A DNA stretch of 64,000 nt from Ganoderma boninense (Eukaryota; Basidiomycota; Agaricomycetes; Polyporales; Polyporaceae). Made by a program: the position numbers and the translations under genes. The notes beneath the pieces are model-generated. The model was not told the DNA's origin. It made no database searches and worked only from the letters and a program-made list of their open reading frames with translations. The stretch lies in the NCBI GenBank assembly GCA_002900995.3, contig CM035304.1, positions 1,347,498 through 1,411,497 on the forward strand, given 5' to 3'. Of this stretch, positions 34,073 to 45,286 are shown one piece after another (position 1 is the stretch's first letter; the number at the start of each line of letters is the position of its first letter).

Positions 34073-34697
34073 GATTTTGGATGCGATTTAAGTTACTCAC
34101 GAAAGACAAAGCCCTAGTCCTCGCGATAGAAAGGTCATTCCATGAGGTGCGTGCGCGATATATAACGAACCAAAGGCTTTAAGATCAACGATAATACTCG
34201 ATTGTCGGCTCAACGAAAACCAGATGTCAAGGGTTTCGCGAGTAACCGCCTTCGACCTTTGTCGCCAATCCATGGCATTGGCTGAGGAAACATCATCATT
34301 CTACAAAGAGTACACCAGGTCACGACGCGGACGAAGCGGAAAGGAGCCATATGAGCGAGCAAGGAGGGTCTATGAGGGTTTATAGCGAAGAGAAGTTGCG
34401 TGGAGTGGAGTGGAGTGGTGGAGAGAGTGACTGTCTGAGCGTCGCTAGCCTACTGTGACGTGATGTGACGTGCTGTGGAGTGACATGAGGTCCCGAAGGC
34501 GCAAGACTCGAATTTAGACGCAGAGGAGAATGGTCATATCGTAACCGGAGCAAAGGGCTTTGAAAGATGAAGGAGGAATACATAAAGGCGTTCAGCCATT
34601 CTAGGCCACACATCGTATGGCGAAAGTGCATGCGCGCACTACGTTCACTTCGAAGATCACACAGCGTAGCCGTTGCGCAAGACTGGAGTGCATCGTG

Positions 34698-36559
34698 TCA
34701 GGCAGAATCGACAACAAAACAAAAACGAACAAACTCACGGTCACATTTACGGAACTGAGCATGCTTCTCGCTCACCCAGGAAGGATTTTGCGACGTCGGC
34801 ATGAGAGTAAGCCTCAGCCCGTTGCGCTGAGACATAAACTTCACGGGGATCCAGTGTGGAACATCGTTACCACCAGCTTCCCATATCCACAGCTGATAGG
34901 CTCCGGCGGTGCGGTGGTAAAACAGGTCACCAAGTTGGAGGTCGGGGTGGCCGCTGAGGTCGGGGGGAGAGTCGAGGAGTATCTCCGACTTGGACTGGAA
35001 CCACGCGGTGACGATGGTCCGACTAGCTGCGCCATCATCTTCCCCGCCCTGCACAGTGCGCGATGTGCACTTGCGCTCAAACTTCTCCGAAACCTTTAAT
35101 TCAAAACATCAATGCGCTGTCGCCTTGCGTAGACGGCGAGTACGACTAACCTCGTCGGGCGGCGGAGTCAATGGAGACGATGCACGGCTGAAGTCGGTCA
35201 AAGCCGAGGAGGCTACAGACTGAGAACGTCCTATAGTAGCCGACGCTGAATCTGCACTCGCTCTGTACTGACGATTGGTCGATGGAGGAGTAGGAGGAAC
35301 CATCGCAGAGGCCGCGGGCGACAAGGAGTGGGTCGCTGTCCCAAACCGGGGCGCAGAGCTTGAGGCACGACTTCTGCTAGCAGAAGTATGGCGGGAGGTG
35401 CTCGGCCCCTTGGGCGGGAGAGGTGTGGAAATAGGAACACGGTGTGTTTCAAGCACCAGCGGGGAAGATGTGCGCGCACGCGTCGATGTCCTCGGTGGCG
35501 GAAGTTGGGAAGCCACCGGGGTCGCGGGGTAGGGAAGCTGCCTGTCGTCATCATCGTCATCGTCGTCATCTTCGTCACCATCGTCGGTGAGATCAGCGGC
35601 ATCGGCACCCTCGCAGTGTTCTGCCTTAGGGCAGACATACTCGCGAGGATTGGTGGCGACGGTATCCTCGCGACCACTGTTGTCGACAAAGTCCTTGCCG
35701 GCATCGTCCTCGTTGATGGCCTGCATACGGCGGAGTTGAGCGCGGGGCAGCGCGCGGGAGGCGGCAGGGTGAGGTACCAGCCCCGCAGAGTGTGCTCTGC
35801 GGGTAGGATCAGAGGTCGTTGAGCGACGCGCATCTTGTTGTAAAGACGCCGAACGAATTGGCATAGGGGTTGCGGTAGCGGCTACCCCTTCGACGATTGC
35901 AGCTGGAGGCCGAGATCGCGTGCGAGCCTGAGGGGCACGACCACCCTCGGAGGCCCTAGGAGCAAATACCAGAGGGTGGGCGGCTATCTTGCGACGCTCC
36001 GAGGAGGCTCTGTGGACACTCCCAGGAAGTACAGCGTCCTCGACTGCTTGGCCGGGTTCTAATGCGAAGAGCGTTGGACTTGGAGATGATTAAAAAAAGG
36101 GCGGATAAAATCCGAACATACCTTCGGGGAAGGCTCCCGCGCCCTCATGGCCATCGAACTCGTCTGCGTCTTCAAGATATTCTTCGCCAAAATCTTGCGC
36201 CGGGACTCTGTAGATGATTTAGTGAACTTGAGCGGAGGCAGCATTCGCCAGAACTTACGCATGGATAGACCTGTTGCGAAGGTGAGGAGCTCGTTCACCT
36301 CGTTCGCGCATCCAATTCGGAGGTGTGGCGTGCTCGCCACGTCGGCGAATAAGCCAAAGAAACGCGAAAAACACCAACGCTGGGACTACCAAATCCTCAG
36401 CCTTCTTCGGTACTTCCAACATCGGCGAGAAGAGACGTTGACGTGCGGAGAAGCGTTCGGGGGCGAATTGGAGAGGAGCGACGAGGTGAGAGGGGGAGTC
36501 GACGATGCGGATTTGCAGACTTTAGAATCCATGGACAAAGACCTTTTGAGGGCTGCCAT
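34698..36559 (-). CDS. Membrane-anchored orphan gene C (same domain, long acidic linker)
   Basis: The ATG at 36559 opens MAALKRSLSMDSKVCKSA. An intron later a hydrophobic segment DLVVPALVFFAFLWLIRRRG appears (about 36395-36330). The linker exon (35870-35140) is Ser/Pro-rich with a run of about nine Asp. The last exon has the domain: SPPDLSGHPDLQLGDLFYHR, YQLWIWEAGG, HWIPVKF, NPSWVSEKHAQF. It ends at a GTAAAT donor at 34750 or runs on to a stop at 34698. The order is the same as in A and B: short N-terminus, membrane segment, disordered linker, domain. Confidence 0.55.
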
Positions 36560-36803
36560 GTGAGGAGTAGGACAAAGGAGTTTGAGGAGAGCTTCCCGGG
36601 TCGTCCGGCAGTCAACTGCCTCGCGTTCACGATGACGATCAGTGATTAGGTGAGGCAATCAAGCGCCTGCGCGATGGCCTCAATCCGTCGGTCTTATGTC
36701 ATCCGTGATCTGTAGAGAGGCGAAGGAAGAGAAGATGCATTCTAGGTATATTCGGACATGCAAGTACAGACTGCCCACGATAGACTGATCTCCACGAGAG
36801 TAC

Positions 36804-38181
36804 CTATGCCAGACTAATCTCCTGCCGCGCTGAATCAACCTTTCCCCGTGCTTGGAACTTCTCGTGAACTCGGGATATGCTCCGTTCGATGCTGGCCAGA
36901 TGAACCTCCACCGGGATGTCCTGTGCATCGACAACGTACCCCGTAAGCCTATCGCGGAGCTCAGAAAGATCGGCATCGACGGCGAGTAGGGTCTGGCTGG
37001 TAGCGGCAACATAAGCGACTGCGACTGCACGGTAATGTTCAACGTCTTTCAAGATCACGGCGCGGCTGCGCAGGTCACGCAGCTTCTCTTGATTACGGCC
37101 AAGAATCGTCCACAAGTCCCATAGTAAGCTGTTGAGGGCTAAATTGGTTTCGAGTGACTCGTGAATGTAGAGTTGATGGATCGCGGATAGACGGTCCTCG
37201 AGGAGATCTAGGCTGGCCATCGTGGTAGCCGCTTCGACCAACACGCGAGTGATTTGCGTCGAGAAGCCGTTCATTGAAGACTGAAAGGTACGCAGAACCA
37301 TGGTACCAACTTCGTTGGGAGAGCCTCGATTCGTAGAGCTAAGGTGTTGGAAAGCATAGGTATTGAACGACGTGATGCTGTAGAGTGGGTTTGCATGAGT
37401 TCCGGATATGATTCTCAACTTGGTGTCGTAACGTACCTATCGACTGCGCCGTTGATCCTTGCAGACAACCGTTGTAGTCCACGGGCTGCCATCCTGGCGT
37501 CGGCAGAAAACTCGCTCAGGGCATCGGCCAGCTCAGCTTTGGCTGTGAGGTTGCTCGCGCGAACGGCGACGACCAGATCCCGGACGGCTAGCTCTGCATG
37601 TTTGACGTTGAGAGCAAGATTAGCCCCGGTGACGCCTTGGTCCATCAAGTCGTCTAGGACAACATTTTGGATCTTGATGAGACCTGGAAAGTCGGCATGT
37701 TGAATGGCGGAGGTCTCGTGCTTCGTCGCGACGGTGCAAAATGAGAGGTAGGCGAAGGGGGGCAGATCGCACAGGGACGGAAGGCTCGACTGCACCGCGT
37801 GGGTGACAGTGGCCTTCGTGAAGAGAGCGAGGAAGACAGTCACCGCAAGGGCGAGGAGGAATGCGATGGGCCACTTCAGCAGTAAGGCGGTGGACGAAAC
37901 GATGTCTGCAACGTGGGACACGAATGCAGCCAGACCGCGAGCAAACATCTTGTCAACTCCATCTACTGCCTGCATATCGTTAGATATGCAGTTTTACACG
38001 TAGTCTAGACTATGCTCACCTCAGCGCTCTTTCGAGTGTCGCGAACCTCTGTAGGGCTAGTGCCAACGTCGCGAACCTCTGTAGGGCTAGTGTCGACATT
38101 GTGAACCTCTGTGGGACTAGTGCCGACGTCGCGCATCTCAGTCTCAGTGGGGCTAGTGGTTGGGGAGTTCATGTGAAGCAT
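36804..38181 (-). CDS. Orphan membrane protein D with N-terminal TSPTEVR repeats
   Basis: Exon 1 (ATG at 38181) encodes MLHMNSPTTSPTETEMRDVG and then three further units of DVGTSPTEVR. After a short intron (GTGAGC...ATGCAG) exon 2 (about 37975-37440) begins AVDGVDKMFARGLAAFVSHV, with a strong transmembrane segment WPIAFLLALAVTVFLALF. Exon 3 (about 37380-36804) is helical throughout (LLEDRLSAIHQLYIHESLET; SIERSISRVHEKFQARGKVD). The pattern suggests a membrane-anchored helical bundle. I do not recognise a family. Confidence 0.6.
38030..38150 (-). repeat. Coding tandem repeat, 30-36 bp units
   Basis: GCGAACCTCTGTAGGGCTAG and close variants repeat four times on the plus strand and encode DVGTSPTEVR or a variant of it at the N-terminus of gene D. 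Confidence 0.85.
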
Positions 38182-38540
38182 GGGGCAAAGTTCAGGGGAC
38201 GACACGGTCCATTCATATAGTAGGTAAGGTGATCGCGTCCGACAATAAGGATTGAGGTAAATGTACGCGCGAGGAATCAGGAGAGAACATCATGCAGCGT
38301 TAACAGAGAGAAGGGGAGGGTGGAAGAGCGATAGAAAGCGTACGAATGGACAGAGAAATGCTTTTGAGAACAACTTGACAATGACAATACTGAAACAAGA
38401 TCGCGATGTGCAAATAAGCAACGAAAGAGCGTGGGGTAACCGAAACCTTTGCCAAACAACGAAGAGCTGTCTTTGAGCGGTCCGAGAAATTCAACTAGAA
38501 TTCAGAGCACTCACCCAGGACGATGATGAACCCTGCTTGG
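38182..38540. other. Intergenic stretch
   Basis: No gene seen between the minus-strand genes D and E. Confidence 0.4.
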
Positions 38541-39045
38541 TCAATCGCGGGAAATGGACACCCACATGCCTCTCGAATTGGGCTTCCCAAGAAACACGAT
38601 GAGGGAAATCAGTTGTTCGATCTCGTTGTCCTTATCGGTGACCATGGCCTTTAAACCGGCATTCTCAACTTCGAGGGCAGTAATATCTATGGAGACGTCA
38701 GTGAAGGGCCATGCACAAGAACGTTCAAGAAGTTTGCCCTCACATTCCAAAGGGACACAAATCTTGATTCCTGCTAGAGAGGCGCCACGGCGACAACGCT
38801 CGTCCTGGGAACAAATTCTAGCTTGGAAAACGAAAGTCAGAAAGGCTTTTGGATGCAGCAAGGCGCAACGACGACATACTCGGCCCATGAGCTGGCAGCG
38901 GCCCACGCGCGGTTGAACGGGCGTCATCGCCGTCCAAGGAAAGACGATGCATCCCAGACGTCGAGGCAGACTCGGGCTCGCGAAGTTGACCACCTTCAGA
39001 GGATGCTGGAGGGCTGCCATCTGTCGGCGGTGTGGGGGAAGCCAT
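38541..39045 (-). CDS. Small orphan gene E with a C-terminal coiled coil
   Basis: The ATG at 39045 gives MASPTPPTDGSPPASSEGGQ and a Ser/Pro-rich N-terminus. After one or two introns a helical segment ITALEVENAGLKAMVTDKDN then EIEQLISLIVFLG ends at the stop at 38541. Exon limits between about 38880 and 38690 are uncertain. Function unknown. Confidence 0.4.
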
Positions 39046-39259
39046 GGACAACGGCGGGGAAGTGGAACGGGAAGGGGAAGGTCCTGGTGAAGGGCAAATC
39101 GCACGGACGGAGACGCTCGGATGGTAACTATTTGCATATATTTGTCTCTCGGGCTGGGCGGGTGGCCTTCAAGCTGGACCTAAGGACGATCGTATTCACG
39201 CGAAGATCGTACGTATAGCAACCACAGACGAGACTCTGTTCACTAGAACTATTGCACCA

Positions 39260-39883
39260 CTACAACTCATCTTCCTGTACCATCAGAGAAAGGGCCTGCG
39301 CCGACAGCCTCTCGATCTCCTTGAGACATACTCGGGCGCTGTCCCTCGCGCCGAAGAGCAGACCCACGAACCTCCAGAACTCGCTATCGTCCCTCATGTT
39401 GAAAACAATTCGGGAGGTAGAGTTAGGTGAGACCCAGAGACGACGAGTTGCCTAAGATGAAGTGCATCAGTACCTCGAGTCAAGCCTGCGCCTATATATG
39501 CCACTGACCTCATCGTAACCGGTCCGGGAACACTCCCAAAGAGAATGCGTCAAGACCGTGACCGGTACGTCGTATCTCCCGGGAATTGCGACAATCAGCA
39601 CATCTAGATGTATATCAGATGGGTCATCCGCGATCACAAGTTGGATAGGAAGACTTACGAAGGTTGGCACCAATCTCGGCGACAAGGATACGAGCGTGCT
39701 CCCAGTGAAGGTCTTCTTGGAGAGGCTTTTCATCCGCAAGCCTGGCGACCAAGACATCTGTAGTGGACAAAGCGACCACGGGAACCCTACCATAGCCATG
39801 TCAGCGAGGTTTCGACAACATAAGTTCTGAAAACAAAAACATGAAAAAACATACGGGTGGAGTTCGACGCTTGTGTGGCTCAT
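39260..39883 (-). CDS. Small orphan gene F, paralogue of G
   Basis: MSHTSVELHP starts at 39883. Exons then give VPVVALSTTDVLVARLADEK, HWEHARILVAEIGANL, then DVLIVAIPGRYDVPVTVLTH and finally RDDSEFWRFVGLLFG with LKEIERLSAQ. Gene G has the corresponding pieces in the same order. No known domain is recognised, but the sequence alternates strand-like and helix-like segments with a closing helix, so a small single-domain fold is possible. Confidence 0.5.
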
Positions 39884-40072
39884 ATCAGAGAGGTGGTGAG
39901 GGGCAGAAGACGGAGACAGGATCTATAGGGCTCGTCCACAATCACCGACGAGATATAGCCCTCATGGCGACAAAGGTCCATTGTCCTGTATGGCGACAGC
40001 CGAGATTGATTATGTATGTGCCCATTTGAGCGCGCGGCGGTAGGATCGTGTTAACCGTACAAGAACTCTCCT

Positions 40073-40831
40073 TTATCTACGTATGCAAATGTTGTTACTC
40101 CGACGATAATACCCTTGGCGCGCTAAGTCATTCAGGTAAGGGTCGCCGTGGAGCTGGAGGAAGGTGAGCTCAAAAGGGAGTGACCTTTTCACGCACACCA
40201 TGATCAGCAGAACACATGACAGCGAGGAGTGAATGCTCACCGGCGAAATGTTGATGCTCCGCATTGTGGCATAGCAGATCCATCAAGCCGTCTGGGCCAT
40301 GGGCGGGTACGAAGAGGCGGATGAGACGTAACTTCTCCAAAGCATCAGCCTTGCGCTCTTCCTCGTTCGACCTGAGCTGCGCAATTATGGTTCCGAAGTT
40401 CCAAAATTCGAGCATCTCGTCGAAGTATAAGTAACATTTCCTGCCGAGACGCACGATGGTGACGCGCTTCGTCGTCTTTACGTTTTCGTTAGTCCTGATC
40501 GAGTGAGAAGCAAAGCGTAACGTGCGTACCTCGTCAAGAATCATAGTCGTGGAAGACTCAGGTACGATAATCTCCAAGCTGGGACTTAGAGGAAGTTGCG
40601 CAAGACCGCAGTCGAGTACAGGGCACACAGTAAGGCCATCTGAATCAAATGTAAGCTCGAACGTCGATACCCATGGTTCATTCTGTCCTCACAAGTTTGC
40701 GGGGTAATCTGGACCAGGATGACGCGCACCGACTGCCATTCTTCCGGCTCGACAGGAGGTTCCGAGTCTTCTCCCCAGAAAAAGGCAGAGGTGGTCGACA
40801 GGTCGACCTCGGGCTCGCTGTGTGGGGTCAT
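40073..40831 (-). CDS. Small orphan gene G, paralogue of F
   Basis: MTPHSEPEVDLSTTSAFFWG starts at 40831, followed by EEWQSVRVILVQITPQT, LPLSPSLEIIVPESSTTMIL, TKRVTIVRLGRKCYLYFDEM and LEFWNFGTIIAQLRSNEEER. The shared marks with F are V-x-LSTT, W-x3-R-(V)-IL-V-x2-I and EFW-x-F followed by an Arg/Glu-rich helix. The 3' end (after HFAGEH) may include one more intron. Confidence 0.5.
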
Positions 40832-41434
40832 GAACAAATAAACATGGTCGCTGAGGGCGAGCGTGACAATTTTGACTTACTTGGACATCGAGACAGACAT
40901 GAATGAAAACGTGTATGGTGTACAGACATATTGAGGGAAGAGGTGACCTTTTAAACTGGGGGGGGCTGGCGCGCCTCCTCGGAACAAACGAAGAGAGAGT
41001 AGGAAGGTGCATTGTGCGCGCCACACGGCAAGCCCCGTTGCCCGTGTCTACCAGGCGCCTACTATCGCAATATGCGGGGGCTCCTCGAAGAGCCTCGTGA
41101 CGCTTATCTAAGCAGCCATCCAAACGGGCCATGGCACTGTCCTCTCCCTGTCTGGCCCACTCACAACGCCCTCGGCATAAAATACGAGCGCGGGAGGCAA
41201 GACAGCTCTCCGAGGATACCCACTTATCGTCCTATCTGGTAAGGACCTTGAGATTGCCATTGAGATCGCGACGTGTGGCCACTCGAGCTCGCGGTTGTCC
41301 GAGTCTCCGAACGCCGCAGAGCACAATAAGTATTCGCTTGAATTGGCCTCGCGTATATAGTACGAGCGAGATGACATGACGCTTATCGCTTCCACACCCC
41401 GCTCAGAGAACATTCGACCAGCACTTGCCCGAAA
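40832..41434. other. Intergenic region between divergent genes G and H
   Basis: About 600 bp upstream of both genes with no other feature recognised. Confidence 0.4.
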
Positions 41435-42200
41435 ATGACATCCAGCTGGTCCCTCAAGTGCGCTGTTTTTTTCGTGTCAGCATCCGCTTGCTATTCATGT
41501 TTTCAACCCACCAGATTCTCAGTCAGCCCTGTTAACAGTCACGCTTGGGGCGTGTCCATCCGCGAAGAGTTTGCCGCCGAAGATGCGCGTTTGTGCCTGC
41601 TAACACACAAGGAAGGCGCAGGTTCGCTCTTCTCGTCGACACCCCCTCGTCATGGCCTCTCATCGTGTCATCTAGTGTACTTGACGCTCACCACGGAAGG
41701 ATCTTTCGAGGCCTACCTCTTGGACTTTGGCCGCTACTGGAAAGTATCTACTTACAAACGCTGGGTACGTTCTTCGTTTGGCGGCCACATCAACAAGCTC
41801 ATCTTGCTCTGCCATGCTAGGGCACATCTTCCCTCACGTATAGGTCCGGTTCTACTGGTCTGTTCTTAGATTTTCCAAGCGAAACGGCTCTGGAGGATTA
41901 TGAGGATTGCTGCGATCGTATACTGCGCGAACACTGTGGAGGAAGTCCTCCTCCCAGTCTCAAGGTGTTGAGGGATCTTGGCGTCGTTTCACGTCCCACG
42001 TTGGAGCCTGGACTTCCGAGCGACGCTCTGTCATCAAGCTCCGACGCAGAGACTGACTCTGGTAAGCGGAAGCCCATGTAGCACCAAATAACCCCTTATT
42101 AATCTTCATAGGCTCTTCAGTGTACAGTGCGGATCATGTGGATGAGGAGATGTTAAATATGCTTGAAGCTGAGCTTGGAGGCTTGCGCATGCTGGCGTAG
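41435..42200 (+). CDS. Small orphan gene H
   Basis: The ATG at 41435 opens MTSSWSLK. Later pieces are NSHAWGVSIREEFAAEDARL and LTTEGSFEAYLLDFGRYWKV up to a GTACGT donor at about 41765. Next comes GLFLDFPSETALEDYEDCCD and a Ser/Asp-rich part, and after a last intron SSVYSADHVDEEMLNMLEAE to the stop at 42198-42200. The combination of strands with a final acidic helix faintly recalls F and G, but I cannot show homology. Function unknown. Confidence 0.45.
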
Positions 42201-42385
42201 ATCCAGATCTCAATCTGTAACTTCCGTCCTCTATCGCATGCAACTCAGAACAAAATGTATACATCACCCCATACGTAGATATCTAAGATTGTCCTCTACA
42301 GTTCGTCCACATACGGCTTTCCACGCTGCTCCTCGCCACTCCGCCTCCCACCGCGCCTAGCCACTCCTCGCCACTCCGCCACCAC

Positions 42386-43856
42386 TTACATCTGACCGGC
42401 AATGGTGACAGTGATAACTAGGACCGCTGTGGCTCCCAGTAGGCCTACCAAAAGAGAAAGAAGGTTCTACAGCAGGTTAATTTGATGCAAGCTCCAGATT
42501 CGAGACGAAGTTCATGCACCGTAGAAAGTTCGGAATTCAGCAGCCAGATGAGCCCAGGCCAGAATCGCTTCAGTCCGCTGCCTGTGAGATGTGTCGCTTT
42601 AGCAAATGATATCGAATCATAGTAGAAGAGTACTACCTTCGGCACACCAGAGTGTGATAGCTGTGGTCACATCGTCATTGACGATAGCAGTGGCAACGAG
42701 AAATTGGTCACGGCGAGAGTCGTAGTGGGCGGCAAGCGAAAGTACCAAGTCCTCCTCTGTAACAGCTGCCTCAAGAGCCTCTGATAAAGGAATATTTATG
42801 TGCTTACCTCCATGTACGAGCGTCTGATGCTTACGTACGTTGGCAACATCCCATACGTTTATTTCTCCGACAGTACTGCCCCCGATGACCGCATTTCCCC
42901 CGTGGGCAAACAGGACGGGCACAGCATACATCTTGTCAACGACATGGTTCAGAGTACTAAGCGTGGTTCCTGTATTCGTGTTGTAGATGTCAAAGCCAGA
43001 CACCATGTTGGAAACAGCCAGCTTTTTTCCATCCGGCGTTACACTAGCGTTCGCACTGCATTTCTTATCAGCAAAATCCAGGTAGTTTGAATGGCGGGAC
43101 GAACATAACGCCATTCATAGGAATTGCGAGTACACACTCCCAGTTGCTTGCATTGTAGACACTAGCGATGAAGTGTTAGAGTGAGCAGCAAGAGACGAAA
43201 TCATTTGAAGGCTTACACGTAGCCATGGTGCATGTACGTTGCGATGAGCCTCTTGGACGACGTCCAGAGGAGACTCGTAACAAGCACTTCGAGTGTTTCA
43301 TTGTATGAATTTTTTGGGGGAGCATCAAGGTCGATGATGTGAAGCCATCGATCTAATGACGGTAAGCGATAAGACATCGGGGAATGGATGCAAGATTCAC
43401 CTGCAGATGACATTTCCCAAACAGCAAGTTCTGTATGCGCACCGGATACCAGACGTTTGCCCACGATGGCCAAATGTTCCACGGGGAAGGTATGGGTGCG
43501 CGGAAAATTAGACCCCTGCAACACTTGCTGTAAAGGGTCAGAGAAAGTGCAGATATTCACGGGGAGAGGCTACCCACCGGAGTAGGAGTTGTCAAGGCGA
43601 TTATACTGCCGTCTTGACATCCACAGACCAACATACCATCGGTACGGCTGGGGACCCAAGCGAGTGAAAGGACGGGGCTTGATGCGGAGAAGCTATGGGA
43701 CAAACTGCCATCTCTAACTCGCCAAATGCATACTCTACAGTCCAACCCGGCTGACGCGAGGTGAACCCCAGTTGGGTTGAAGGCGATGGCCATCATGCCA
43801 CCAGTCGCACTGTCCTGAAACACCGCACTCTTCTCGTACTGTAACGGTGGCGGCAT
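42386..43856 (-). CDS. WD40-repeat protein with C-terminal membrane tail
   Basis: The ATG at 43856 begins MPPPLQYEKSAVFQDSATGG. WD-type blades are recognisable: MAIAFNPTGVHLASAGLDCR with VCIWRV, then SLAWVPSRTDGMLVCGCQDG, HLAIVGKRLVSGAHTELAVW, VTPDGKKLAVSNMVSGFDIY and AVIGGSTVGEINVWDV. Several short introns interrupt the frame (about 43590-43560, 43400, 43220-43110, 42790, 42645-42590). A last exon encodes GLLGATAVLVITVTIAG, a hydrophobic tail close to the C-terminus, which suggests tail anchoring in a membrane. WD40 propellers are protein-binding platforms; the partner is unknown. It is divergent to the SUN gene, 310 bp away. Confidence 0.75.
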
Positions 43857-44166
43857 CGTCTGAAAACTAAGTTGGGCCGAATGAGTGACTGAGGCTTGGA
43901 GAACGCGATATTTGTAGCGGCAGCGGCGCCGGCCGACCTGGGGTGGAACAAAGGTATGTAAGCGCCACATGGCTTAGGCGCCAAAGACGCGTCAAGCACC
44001 GAGGAGCCTCTTTAACACCGCCACCAACCACATCTCTCCCCCACCACCACCTGGTCTCCGTCCTCCGCTTCTGTTGATCTAAGCTCCGTTGACGGCGTGC
44101 GCATGCGCACTCTGTCCAATTCCCTCATCCTCTTCACCCTCACCCTCGACGCATACCTATACCTCC

Positions 44167-45286
44167 ATGGAAGGTCCATACGACCCTAGGCGGTGGACTT
44201 ACGAAACCGCTCCTCCCCGCGAAGGTGTGTAGTGCCGTCTCGTGTCTGCATTGGACGATCTAATCAAACTTTCATGCAGCGCGGAGGCGACCAAACACTT
44301 CGAACTCGAAGGTCTCAAGGTCGTCTCCAGCGAATCATCATCACACTGAGCTTCCCTCGACTCGGGCGAACCGTCCGACCCAAGAGCCTCCTCCCACGAC
44401 TCGCTCGCCGCGTCCATCGCAGACATCGCGCCAGTCGACCCTATTTCGACCCATCAGCTCTCCCCGTGCGACAACATCCACCGACCAAGTGTCGAAGAAT
44501 CGTCATCCCACATATCCAGAGCCGTTCACGTTGAGAGGGCGTCTCGTGATGGTTGGCGTTTTCCTTGCTATTTTTCTGGCTGGCATCTTCGCCTGGCTCT
44601 CGTGGAGTTCGCGCCCAACCCTCGACGACATCCCTCCTGCTGTCAAGGCCCACATTGATCGAGTCGTCGATCGTACCGTGAATCGAGCTCTTCGCGATCC
44701 TGTCGGCCGTCGAGACTTCGCACTACTCGCCGACGGGGGTATTCTCTTACCTGAGCTGACGGAGGTCACGTCGAACCGGAACTTTCTCTGACCTAGAGGG
44801 CGTGGTCTGCGTCCTGAAGCCGCCCTGGATGATGACTTGCGCATCGGGAACTGCTGGTCAATTCCTGGTCCCGCAGGGCAACTGGGATTCCGCTTGTCCG
44901 CGATGATACGCCCCACTCACGTTTCCATCGACCACATTCCGTTAGAGATTGCGGCAGACATCAGTCGTGCTCCTCGGGAGATCGCGATGTGGGGCGGCAT
45001 TGATGGGCTGTACAAAGCCATAGTACGCAACCTCACCCTACCCACTTTGCGAGGCCGGTCGGGCCCTCAAAACACACGCGGCTATGACTTCGCGCTATTG
45101 GCACATTTCGAGTACGACATTCGTGCGGCCGCTCACGTGCAGACTTTCCCCCTTCAACAATATATTGTAGATTCGGAGATGGTGTTTGGGGTCATCGTTC
45201 TGGAGGTCTTGAGCAATTGGGGCGGAGAATCGACGTGTTTGTATCGTGTACGTGTTCATGGGGACGTTGCTGATGTGCTTGTTTGA
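44167..45286 (+). CDS. SUN-domain protein with an in-frame TGA
   Basis: Exon 1 (44167-44224) gives MEGPYDPRRWTYETAPPRE. Exon 2 (44280-45286) has a Ser/Pro/Arg-rich N-terminal part, a transmembrane helix (LVMVGVFLAIFLAGIFAWLS), a short helical segment and a SUN domain: DFALLADGGILLPELT, IGNCWSIPGPAGQLGFRLS, THVSIDHIPLEIAADISRAP, EIAMWG, QTFPL, VFGVIVLEVLSNWGG, TCLYRVRVHG. SUN proteins sit in the inner nuclear membrane and bind KASH proteins. The exons join in phase, with 354 codons including one TGA at 44789-44791, inside the SUN domain between SNRNFL and PRGRGL. No GT-AG intron fits around it. The gene is therefore either mutated or miscalled at one base. Confidence 0.8.
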
